Assembly: GCA_018899995.1 (NCBI GenBank)
Contig: JAHIHE010000034.1
Location: forward strand, 1 to 5,028
Direction: 5' to 3'
Origin: Patescibacteria group bacterium
GTDB lineage: Bacteria > Patescibacteriota > Minisyncoccia > JAHIHE01
Length of the DNA stretch: 5,028 bases
Part shown: piece after piece, positions 1 through 5,028 of the stretch
Numbering within the stretch: the first letter of the stretch is position 1
Layout of the letters: every line of letters begins with the position of its first letter
Translations under genes and position numbers: made by a program
The notes under the pieces: generated by a model
Told to the model about the DNA's origin: nothing
What the model saw: only the letters and a program-made list of their open reading frames with translations
Databases searched by the model: none

Positions 1-609
1 CCTTTTTCCGATAGCCATAATAAACTGATCTTTTTCAAATTTCTCAACCATTAGAGGCTCCAAACTTCTTATATCAACATTTTGCGCGCCAAAAGGAGTT
101 TCTATAACCAGATAGTTATCGCCGATTTCAGATATTTTTCCCGTTGCGCCCATGTCGCGCGACTCTATTCCTCTTTTGATAAACGGCCTGAAAAATATTC
201 CCGGCGCGCGATTGCCGAAAGCCTGCTCTTCTATTTTTTCCGAGATATCCGTATAAGCCAACATTCCTCCCATAACCGTAACGAATATAATCAAGCCCGC
301 CGCAAAATATCCAAAAGGTTTTTTATATGAAAAGTCGGTTTTCGCCATGAGATAACCGGCCAGAAAAAGAAATAGCGCGAAAGTGATAACCAATAAATAC
401 GGGAACGATTCCAAAAAAGCGCATATCCCGGCGCTGCCGAAGCTAAGATATTCCAGATTGTCCGTCGTTTTCAAATAGAAAAAAAACAAATTAAAAAATA
501 ATATAGCTGAAAGAACGCTTAAGATAAAGGCGCTTTCCAATCCTAATTTTTCCGCCAGAAAAATATATTTCGAACGAAGCTTAACTTTGCCGCTTTTAAT
601 TTCGGACAT
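1..609 (-). CDS. Membrane protein with three TM segments and C-terminal beta domain, possible sigma-factor partner (3' end outside window)
   Basis: The reading frame starts at ATG 607-609 and stays open for 203 codons to the left edge, so the C-terminus is missing. An in-frame stop at 637-639 lies just upstream and 609 is the first ATG after it. Hydrophobic segments lie at about residues 27-46, 69-88 and 99-119. The basic N-terminus (KSGKVKLRSK) and the basic loop at 90-98 predict a cytoplasmic N-terminus and an external C-terminus. Residues about 155-203 (GKISEIGDNYLVIETPFG and onward) alternate polar and hydrophobic residues like a small OB- or SH3-like beta barrel. From memory, similar proteins in Parcubacteria sit beside sigma-70-family genes, and a region-4 fragment lies just upstream here. 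An anti-sigma or envelope-sensing role is inference only. No Shine-Dalgarno is visible. The gene is real with high confidence; its function is unknown. Confidence 0.82.
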   Translation of the reverse strand, partial: MSEIKSGKVKLRSKYIFLAEKLGLESAFILSVLSAILFFNLFFFYLKTTDNLEYLSFGSAGICAFLESFPYLLVITFALFLFLAGYLMAKTDFSYKKPFGYFAAGLIIFVTVMGGMLAYTDISEKIEEQAFGNRAPGIFFRPFIKRGIESRDMGATGKISEIGDNYLVIETPFGAQNVDIRSLEPLMVEKFEKDQFIMAIGKR

Positions 610-698
610 TATTTTTTTTCTAGTTTTGGAGTTGTTTTATTGTTCATATATTTTTTGTAACTACTCAGCTACTCTAAAAAACATTTATCCCGAGAATC

Positions 699-802
699 TG
701 TCATTTCGAGCGATTAGCGAGAAATCTATGAATTTTAGATATTTCTCCGTATACAGATTTCTCGCGAGGCGCCTGCCTACCGCAGGCAGGCTCGAAATGA
801 CA
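699..802. repeat. Imperfect inverted-repeat element with TGTCATTTCGAG ends
   Basis: The left arm at 699-727 begins TGTCATTTCGAGCG and ends GCGAGAAATCT. The right arm at 755-802 begins AGATTTCTCGC and ends CTCGAAATGACA, the reverse complement of the left arm. About 27 bases lie between the arms. In the right arm, roughly six bases (TAATCG expected) are replaced by about 25 bases containing a separate hairpin at 772-790. The element lies between the sigma fragment and the membrane-protein gene and is probably non-coding, like a REP or MITE element. I recall this sequence type as a dispersed repeat in several bacterial genomes; copy number here cannot be seen. Confidence 0.8.
772..790. repeat. 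Perfect hairpin CCTGCCT-N5-AGGCAGG nested in the right arm
   Basis: A 7-bp perfect stem (CCTGCCT at 772-778, AGGCAGG at 784-790) surrounds the loop ACCGC. It interrupts the right arm of the 699-802 inverted repeat, so it looks like a second small repeat inserted into the first. Similar CCTGCC...GGCAGG hairpins occur as dispersed repeats in CPR-type genomes from memory. No T-run follows closely enough to call it a terminator. Confidence 0.65.
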
Positions 803-827
803 AAGAAGGTGAGCGGTTGCTATTTTT

Positions 828-1007
828 TTATTTTTTTGCAGTTAAAAGCAATTTTTCTTTAATAATTTTTTTTCCTCTGGATATGAGAGCAACAGTACTT
901 GTTGGAATTCTCAAAATATCGCTGATTTCCTCGTAAGACTTTTGTTCAAAATAAAATAAAATGAGCGGCTCTTGATATTTGAGCTTAATGTTTTTCGGCT
1001 TTGTCAT
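828..1007 (-). pseudogene. Sigma-70 region 4 fragment (ECF-type sigma factor remnant)
   Basis: The 59-codon frame from ATG 1005-1007 to TAA 828-830 encodes the usual region-4 helix-turn-helix: KYQEPLILFYFEQKSYEEIS, then DILRIPTSTVALISRGKKII, then KEKL. Region 4 binds the -35 promoter element in ECF sigma factors. A complete ECF factor has about 160-200 residues with region 2 first; none of that is present, and a stop at 1020-1022 closes the frame just upstream. There is no Shine-Dalgarno, and the start lies inside the preceding 37-codon frame. The fragment therefore looks like the 3' end of a truncated sigma gene, with the membrane-protein gene downstream as its probable former partner. A small stand-alone DNA-binding protein is an alternative that I consider less likely. 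Confidence 0.72.
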
Positions 1008-1098
1008 TAGAAAAATGATTTAGTATAGCTTCGTATGCTTCTTTCTGGCATTTTCTTAAGCCGTCTTTATTTATCTCTAAATTAAATGGATGTGTCAT
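985..1098 (-). pseudogene. Truncated N-terminus of a superfamily 2 helicase-like protein
   Basis: This 37-codon frame starts 8 bases after the stop of the PD-(D/E)XK gene, so it is placed as the next gene of the operon. Its centre, DGLRKCQKEAYEAILNHF, resembles the Q-motif region before Walker A in SF2 helicases and the ATPase subunits of restriction enzymes (pattern LRxxQxEAxEAI). The frame stops at 985-987, before any GxGKT motif, and runs into the sigma fragment, which overlaps it by 23 bases in another frame. I infer that a longer helicase gene was cut by a deletion or rearrangement. The similarity rests on about 15 residues, so the family call is tentative; it could be a small protein of unknown role. 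Confidence 0.45.
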
Positions 1099-1106
1099 AT
1101 TTTAAA

Positions 1107-1610
1107 TTATAGCGAGCCAAGTGGCGGAATTATACTGTCATTCTCAATCGCATTTCTCGTTGGATTCCATTTCGCCACTCTTACGAATTTATTTTTATCA
1201 AATTCTAAAATATCTAAGCGGTTGAAATGTACAAGTAATTGACTTAACGGTTTTGATAATCCTTTTGGCGAAATTAAAAAGGCAAATTCAGGTCTTAAAA
1301 TTTTACAATAGCCAAGTAATTGCGAAAGATTAATCAAGCTTAATGGCGTGTCTTTTACTTCAACAAAAACTAAAGTGTATTTTTCTTTTTTGAGAATAAC
1401 ACCAAGCAAATCTACTCTAATTTTATAAGTCGCATATTCAGGAAAAAATTTTGTGTAGTTATTGCGTTGTATAAAATCGCTCAAATCAACGGCATGGACA
1501 TCGTATGTTTTGATGGTTGCTTTTGGGTGTTTATTTTCCAAATACATTTGCAACCATTTCAACAAGCTTGGGTAAAGCGCGATTTCTTGTTTTGATTCGT
1601 AATTATTCAT
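1107..1610 (-). CDS. PD-(D/E)XK nuclease-like protein, probable restriction endonuclease cleavage subunit
   Basis: The 167-residue protein begins with a helix (about 8-25), followed by a core typical of PD-(D/E)XK nucleases: KIRVDLLGV with D67, then a beta strand ending FVEVKD with E84 and K86, then an alpha helix containing SQLLGY (Q97) and a final strand FAFLISPKG (about 110-116). D67, E84 and K86 would bind the metal and cut DNA. At 167 residues it is barely more than the catalytic core, with little room for a specificity domain. Its start overlaps the LAGLIDADG-like gene by 8 bases, so translation is probably coupled; no separate Shine-Dalgarno is seen. Context with a methylase fusion points to restriction. 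I infer that the neighbouring LAGLIDADG-like protein supplies DNA recognition. The fold call is fairly firm; the exact role is inferred. Confidence 0.75.
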   Translation of the reverse strand: MNNYESKQEIALYPSLLKWLQMYLENKHPKATIKTYDVHAVDLSDFIQRNNYTKFFPEYATYKIRVDLLGVILKKEKYTLVFVEVKDTPLSLINLSQLLGYCKILRPEFAFLISPKGLSKPLSQLLVHFNRLDILEFDKNKFVRVAKWNPTRNAIENDSIIPPLGSL

Positions 1611-2523
1611 AAGCTTTTATGTTATCGTTTTTTTCTAAAATTGTTAGAAGTTCCGAGTAGTGATTAAAATGCTTGCCTTTCAAAAAATCGGGTAGCTTTT
1701 TGGAATTTTCCTCTGGATTTTGAGCCTTCTCTCTAATTCTAAATTGTTTTTCTCCAGCGTTGTCGCCTAGTCCTGCCTTATTCATTTTTGCAAGATCGAT
1801 TAATACTTCTTGCTTATGTTTTAAGTAAGAACCAATGGGCAAAAATTGATTAGCAAAAATTTTTACTTGGTGCTCTTTGGCCCAAAATCCGGCCGCTTTT
1901 TTGAAATTTGGATCTCTAAAATTCGGATGTCCAAAATCTATGCTTTCAACGAAGATACCCACTTTCCCAAATAACTTATATAAATCCAAAGTCAAAAACC
2001 AATTTCGATGATCTACTTCAAGATAAATTCTTTGCTGATTCTCTCGGCCAAATTGTGAATTTGAAGCTCGCACATATCCCGTTACATCAAAATACCCTCG
2101 CAAAAATTCCTTTTGCTTTTCCTTATCTGCCTGAAAAATTGCTTTTGGTATTCTGAAAGAATGATAATCGCTAAAATTACCATTTAAAAGATAGGACAAT
2201 AATTGCCATGTCAAATCAGTTTTTTGCCAAACAACCCTAAGACTAACTCCTCTGTTATCTTCATCATTAAATTTGCTAACATCTAGTCCAAGGCGTTTAA
2301 TTCTTTCAACAATTTTATCCAAGCTATTAGATAAATAAATTTGAGTATCAAATTTCTTGTTTACATCAATCGGACTAGTTGCCTCTAAATTTTTAAAAGG
2401 AAAATCAATGACAAGTTTATTTAACTCTGTGGATTTAATAATAGTTCCCCTTCCGACAATCAAGCCGAGAAAATAGGCAACATCTTCGCTCAAAAATGAT
2501 GATAGTTTATTTGTTATGTCCAT
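1603..2523 (-). CDS. Double-LAGLIDADG homing-endonuclease-like protein with degenerate active site, probable DNA-recognition subunit
   Basis: The 306-residue protein has two LAGLIDADG-type helices: AYFLGLIVGRGTI (16-28) and FLRGYFDVTGYV (140-151), about 123 residues apart, as in monomeric two-repeat homing endonucleases. In active enzymes the eighth motif position is a metal-binding Asp or Glu; here it is Arg25 and Thr148, so DNA cleavage is unlikely. The fold binds long asymmetric DNA sites through beta-sheet saddles. The C-terminal part (about 215-306) is charged and lysine-rich. The start overlaps the methylase gene by 17 bases and the end overlaps the nuclease gene by 8, so it is an integral operon member, not an inserted homing gene or intein. 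I infer a catalytically dead recognition subunit for the adjacent PD-(D/E)XK protein. A regulator of the operon is the main alternative. Confidence 0.72.
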   Translation of the reverse strand: MDITNKLSSFLSEDVAYFLGLIVGRGTIIKSTELNKLVIDFPFKNLEATSPIDVNKKFDTQIYLSNSLDKIVERIKRLGLDVSKFNDEDNRGVSLRVVWQKTDLTWQLLSYLLNGNFSDYHSFRIPKAIFQADKEKQKEFLRGYFDVTGYVRASNSQFGRENQQRIYLEVDHRNWFLTLDLYKLFGKVGIFVESIDFGHPNFRDPNFKKAAGFWAKEHQVKIFANQFLPIGSYLKHKQEVLIDLAKMNKAGLGDNAGEKQFRIREKAQNPEENSKKLPDFLKGKHFNHYSELLTILEKNDNIKAYE

Positions 2524-4360
2524 ATTTTTTGAAAATTAAAATGTATTCATGCACTTTATTGACTATAAATTTATAAGGATAGCCTAGGGGTTTGCAGTTA
2601 TTGTATTCCTTTTGTCTATCCCATATCAGCAAATCTTCAAAAGTAAGTCCAATTTCTTCCATCATTTGAGCAACATCGCTATGGAAAGGGTAAAATTTGC
2701 TACCTTTGCGAATATCCATTACAACCATTACACAATAACCATTTTCGCGGATCGTTTTTGCGACTTCCGTCATAATCTTTTTTAATTCCGCAATAAAATT
2801 ATTGTAGGATTCTATATTTCCTATATCTTGGGTTTTGTTGGTATAATTTCTACCAATTTTCAAATCCGCGCTTCTTCTCGCGTTTAAAATATCCCAATAC
2901 GGAGGCGAAGTTAAGCATAAATCTATACTGTTCGGCTCAATATATTTAGTAATTTCTCTTGCATCTTTTACAAAATATTTAATTCCCCCATTATCCTTGT
3001 AGGGCAAATAGTGATTATTTATTCTGTTAAAAAATAGTTTTTGAAATTCATCGCTAATATCAATACCATAAACATTCATTCCTTTTTTAAGCCCGGCGAT
3101 TAAAGTGCTGCCGCTTCCAGCAAAACAGTCTAAAATATTTTTTCCCGATCCGTTTGTTAGAACATCAATTATTCTTTCAGAAAGCTGAAGTGGAAAAATA
3201 GCGGGGTGTCTCAATTTATATTCTTCTTGATTTTTAGTAATGTCTCGCCAAATGCTAAAAGAATTTTGAAGCCATGTAGCGCCGTCAAGTTTATTCGCTC
3301 GTTTAGCGGCAAGATTTGTTTCTATAAAATAAAGTCGTTCCTCTGTGTTTCTAGGGTCATCTTCTTTTTGGTTTATGCTTTTATATCTCTTGTGTGTTTT
3401 TCTAAATAGTTGAACTTTGCCTTTTTGTGTAAGTATTTTTTTTATTTCGCTATCTGCTATAACCCCTTCATTGTTATAGCTAAGCAAAATATACTTTGCC
3501 TTTACATTGGCAATTAAGTCATCAAGGGCTTTGCCGGCTCGTCCTTTGTAGCAGTATTCTGAAAGTTGGTGATTATAATTTATCATTCCAGTTTTGCCGT
3601 TCGCGATTGGCTTTTTTGCCCCAAACCAGCCTTCAGCAATCAATTCTAAAATAAAATAATTTGCCGCGTATTGTCGACTGTTATAAGGCGGATCTAAATA
3701 TAAAATATCAATATTTTTAACTTCTCTTATTAATCGATTTGCATCTTTCTTAAATGCTTTATTATTTCTCTTGCTTGGTATAATTTCTGGCGAAGTTAAA
3801 ATCATGGGCTTAATTGCTCGTTGATCCCAAATTTTTAGATACGCGCTATAAGTCCCCGCAACATTGGAAACAAGATTGACCGCTTCGAGCACGGCAGTAA
3901 TTAAATAATAATATTCAATTTCGCTAATAACAGATAAATTTTTCCATTCCTCAATCTTTTCTCTTATCGCATCAATTTTCTGTCCATTCTCATTTGAAAA
4001 ATACTGTCTTTGTCCTTTTCCGTTCGGACAATAATTATCAAAAATGAAACCTTTTTTGGGCGAAAGATTATTTAGATAACCAATCACATAATTTTTGTCT
4101 ATCTGTCCGACTTCAAGATATTTTTTTAATTTTATAAACTTTGGCTCTTCGTTGAGTTCAATATAGGTTTTTGCCAACGCATAAGAAAATTCTAAAAAAT
4201 CATTTGCGATAACTGTATATCCTTTTTTCTTGAAATGTTGGGCTACAATAGTTGTTCCCGCAAAAAGATCAACAAACTTAGCACCGTGGTTTAATTCGGT
4301 TTTTTTAACCCCTATTTCAATAAGGTCTAATAATTTTTCTTTTCCGCCGTAATAACGCAT
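2507..4360 (-). CDS. Bifunctional DNA methyltransferase: D12-class adenine methylase fused to an N4/N6 methylase
   Basis: The 617-residue protein joins two complete SAM-dependent methylases. The N-terminal half (about 1-350) is D12/Dam-like: YYGGKEKLL (3-11), SAM-binding VDLFAGT (30-36), a target-recognition stretch, catalytic LDPPYNSRQY (222-231), and SYNNEG (294-299). The C-terminal half (about 360-617) has RHPAIFP (384-390), SAM-binding LDCFAGSGST (410-419), GIDIS (432-436), catalytic TSPPYW (484-489), and a terminal strand EYILIFKK (605-612). DPPY predicts N6-adenine methylation; SPPY fits N4-cytosine or N6-adenine. Fused methylases usually serve asymmetric recognition sites, each half modifying one strand, as in FokI-type systems. 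The start ATG 4358-4360 places YYGGK at residue 3, as expected for this family. It is first in the operon, so protection would be made before restriction. No close Shine-Dalgarno is seen; a GAGG lies about 20 bases upstream. Confidence 0.92.
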   Translation of the reverse strand: MRYYGGKEKLLDLIEIGVKKTELNHGAKFVDLFAGTTIVAQHFKKKGYTVIANDFLEFSYALAKTYIELNEEPKFIKLKKYLEVGQIDKNYVIGYLNNLSPKKGFIFDNYCPNGKGQRQYFSNENGQKIDAIREKIEEWKNLSVISEIEYYYLITAVLEAVNLVSNVAGTYSAYLKIWDQRAIKPMILTSPEIIPSKRNNKAFKKDANRLIREVKNIDILYLDPPYNSRQYAANYFILELIAEGWFGAKKPIANGKTGMINYNHQLSEYCYKGRAGKALDDLIANVKAKYILLSYNNEGVIADSEIKKILTQKGKVQLFRKTHKRYKSINQKEDDPRNTEERLYFIETNLAAKRANKLDGATWLQNSFSIWRDITKNQEEYKLRHPAIFPLQLSERIIDVLTNGSGKNILDCFAGSGSTLIAGLKKGMNVYGIDISDEFQKLFFNRINNHYLPYKDNGGIKYFVKDAREITKYIEPNSIDLCLTSPPYWDILNARRSADLKIGRNYTNKTQDIGNIESYNNFIAELKKIMTEVAKTIRENGYCVMVVMDIRKGSKFYPFHSDVAQMMEEIGLTFEDLLIWDRQKEYNNCKPLGYPYKFIVNKVHEYILIFKKYGHNK

Positions 4361-4383
4361 AATTCTATTTTACCAAATCCTCA

Positions 4384-4406
4384 AGCCAACATTAAAAGCG
4401 TTGGCT
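4384..4406. other. Perfect 7-bp stem-loop in the leader of the restriction-modification operon
   Basis: AGCCAAC (4384-4390) pairs with GTTGGCT (4400-4406) around a 9-base loop. On the plus strand it is followed by GTTTTTC, so it could act as a weak plus-strand terminator shielding the operon from opposing transcription. On the minus strand it would lie in the untranslated leader about 25 bases before the methylase start, where it could influence translation. No plus-strand gene ends nearby. The role is open. Confidence 0.5.
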
Positions 4407-4450
4407 GTTTTTCTAAAATTTCAATTATAAATATCCATCAATCTATTATA

Positions 4451-4479
4451 ATAATACCAGAAAATTAAAGATTAGTAAA
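4451..4479 (-). promoter_or_regulatory. Candidate sigma-70-type promoter for the restriction-modification operon
   Basis: Read on the minus strand there is TTTACT (4474-4479, four of six matches to TTGACA), a 17-base spacer, and TATTAT (4451-4456) preceded by an extended TG at 4458-4459. Transcription would start near 4444 and give a leader of about 84 bases before the methylase ATG. The DNA is very AT-rich, with other TATAAT-like words close by (for example 4445-4450 and around 4427), so chance matches are likely. Confidence 0.4.
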
Positions 4480-4532
4480 ATATGGCGGCTCATGGCGCGT
4501 CCGCGCGAGTAAAACAATTTTTATAAGGGAAT

Positions 4533-4554
4533 AAAAAAAATACCCTCGCCGGGT
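4533..4554 (-). terminator. Possible weak intrinsic terminator after the parA remnant
   Basis: On the minus strand, ACCC pairs with GGGT around GGCGA (4542-4554), followed by one A and then eight T (4533-4540). The stem is only 4 bp but GC-rich and the T-run is strong. It lies about 40 bases past the stop of the parA remnant, where a terminator for that gene would be expected. Confidence 0.4.
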
Positions 4555-4591
4555 TGTTTTAAATTTTCTATTTTGCTTTGTTAAAAAAATA

Positions 4592-4750
4592 TCAAAATCT
4601 AAAAAATATCGCGTCCAACCCCATTCCTTGCGGATCAAGATCAGCGACCAGCACTCGGTTCCCAAGCTTAGCAAGCCACCCCGCCACATTGATGCACGCG
4701 GTCGTCTTTCCCGTTCCGCCCTTGTGATGCGTAAAAGCGATTGTATTCAT
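4592..4750 (-). pseudogene. ParA-family ATPase, 5' remnant (truncated)
   Basis: From ATG 4748-4750 the frame encodes 52 residues: MNTIAFTHHKGGTGKTTACI, then NVAGWLAKLGNRVLVADLDP and QG, then about 10 unrelated residues and a stop at 4592-4594. The deviant Walker A (KGGTGKTT, about residues 10-17) and the DLDPQG strand-loop are hallmarks of ParA/Soj ATPases, which are usually about 250 residues long and move DNA or protein cargo with a ParB-type partner. Everything after DLDPQG is missing, and no continuation is evident in the other frames down to about 4500. Without Walker B the product cannot work as an ATPase. The frame is open upstream to 4840, but that part runs into the inverted-repeat element and has no family similarity, so the internal ATG is the original start. 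A 3' deletion is the likely cause. Confidence 0.8.
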
Positions 4751-4797
4751 ATAAAATAAGTTAAGTTTATCAACACATACGCAAAGCGCAGGTAATG

Positions 4798-4899
4798 TTC
4801 TACCCGGCTTTAGCTGAGGGTTCTGAAGCTTTAGCTTCAAGTGTTTTCAAGGCTCGCGATGCTAAAGCATCGCAAACCCTCGGCTAAAGCCGGGTAGAA
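4798..4899. repeat. 102-bp inverted-repeat element of four GCTTTAGC-core hairpins
   Basis: The outer arms at 4798-4822 and 4875-4899 match over 24 of 25 bases when one is reverse-complemented (sole difference at 4815 and its partner), starting TTCTACCCGGCTTTAGC. Between them are two perfect hairpins: TGAAGCT/AGCTTCA at 4824-4839 and GCGATGCT/AGCATCGC at 4856-4873. Each outer arm can also fold on itself (CGGCT/AGCTG with a G-T pair at 4805-4816; CGGCT/AGCCG at 4881-4892). All four hairpins share the core GCTTTAGC or its complement GCTAAAGC and have 2-base loops. It is non-coding, MITE- or REP-like, and sits just upstream of the parA remnant. Confidence 0.82.
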
Positions 4900-4942
4900 G
4901 TATAAATATTGAAATTCCTATGCGAAAAATTATTTGACAAAC

Positions 4943-4972
4943 AAAAAAACCCTCCGCTCAAAAAGCGAGGGT
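4943..4972 (-). terminator. Intrinsic terminator for an unseen minus-strand gene to the right
   Basis: On the minus strand the stem ACCCTCGCT/AGC(G)GAGGGT at 4949-4972, nine base pairs with one bulged base at 4955 and a 5-base loop, is followed directly by a run of T (complement of the A-run 4943-4949). This is a classic rho-independent terminator. In the plus direction the nearest T-run starts about 10 bases further (4982-4987), so minus is the better orientation. Confidence 0.75.
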
Positions 4973-5015
4973 ATAAAATTCCTTTTTTATTAAATTTTCT
5001 TTTAAGGAAAGATAC

Positions 5016-5028
5016 GAGAGAGAGAGAG
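5016..5028. repeat. (GA)n dinucleotide run at the window edge
   Basis: Six and a half GA units (13 bases) run to the last base of the window. The true length cannot be seen. It may be a genuine microsatellite or mark a contig end. Confidence 0.6.

Noticed and set aside
82..330. Open frame of 82 codons on the plus strand
   Set aside because: It lies opposite the membrane-protein gene, which has a continuous 203-codon frame with clear TM segments; the plus-strand product shows no family features.
587..862. Open frame of 91 codons on the plus strand
   Set aside because: It runs through the inverted-repeat element and into the antisense of the sigma fragment and has no recognisable domain.
1603..2523. 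Selfish homing endonuclease gene or intein inserted in the methylase
   Set aside because: The frame overlaps only the end of the methylase gene, both neighbours are intact, and the catalytic acids appear to be lost, so a mobile homing gene is not supported.
3206..3409. Open frame of 67 codons on the plus strand
   Set aside because: Antisense to the strongly supported methylase fusion.
4465..4689. Open frame of 74 codons on the minus strand
   Set aside because: It overlaps the parA remnant in another frame and crosses the candidate terminator; its product lacks any ParA continuation such as Walker B.
4751..4840. Upstream extension of the parA remnant by 30 codons
   Set aside because: The added residues come partly from the repeat element and do not resemble ParA, whose Walker A normally lies about 10 residues from the start as with ATG 4748-4750.
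4934..4939. Plus-strand TTGACA resembling a -35 box
   Set aside because: The expected -10 position falls in the GC-rich terminator stem, with no TATAAT-like word.
1..5028. CRISPR array, tRNA or rRNA genes
   Set aside because: No regularly spaced direct repeats with unique spacers, and no tRNA or rRNA signature were recognised on either strand; the repeats present are palindromic elements.

Overview
The window looks like bacterial chromosome from the Candidate Phyla Radiation (Patescibacteria, Parcubacteria-like). This is an inference from several signs: AT-rich DNA with almost no Shine-Dalgarno sequences before the genes; a sigma-70 region-4 fragment next to a three-TM membrane protein with a small C-terminal beta domain, a pairing I associate with such genomes; and dispersed palindromic repeats (TGTCATTTCGAG/AGATTTCTCG and GGCTTTAGCC types) of the kind I recall from them. 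All identified coding sequence is on the minus strand, so genes read from high to low coordinates.

Right flank (about 4500-5028). This is a decayed area. It holds a (GA)n run at the window edge, a minus-strand intrinsic terminator for an unseen gene further right, a 102-bp inverted-repeat element built of four GCTTTAGC-core hairpins, and a 52-codon 5' remnant of a ParA-family ATPase that stops just after DLDPQG. A possible weak terminator follows the remnant.

Centre (1107-4360). Three overlapping genes form a compact restriction-modification operon, with a candidate promoter near 4451-4479. The first encodes a 617-aa fusion of two DNA methyltransferases: an N-terminal D12-class adenine methylase with DPPY and a C-terminal N4/N6 methylase with SPPY. 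The second encodes a 306-aa double-LAGLIDADG protein whose two catalytic acids appear to be replaced by Arg25 and Thr148. The third encodes a 167-aa PD-(D/E)XK nuclease-like protein (D67, E84, K86). The simplest reading is an asymmetric-site Type II-like system in which restriction is split: the dead homing-endonuclease fold reads the DNA and the small PD-(D/E)XK protein cuts it. This arrangement is the most interesting content of the window.

Left flank (1-1098). Directly after the nuclease gene comes a 37-codon frame resembling the Q-motif start of a superfamily 2 helicase. It breaks off and overlaps a 59-codon fragment carrying only sigma-70 region 4. A 104-bp inverted-repeat element (TGTCATTTCGAG ends) follows, then a membrane-protein gene that leaves the window on the left. 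The helicase/sigma junction looks like a deletion or insertion scar where the restriction cassette meets an older sigma factor-membrane protein locus.
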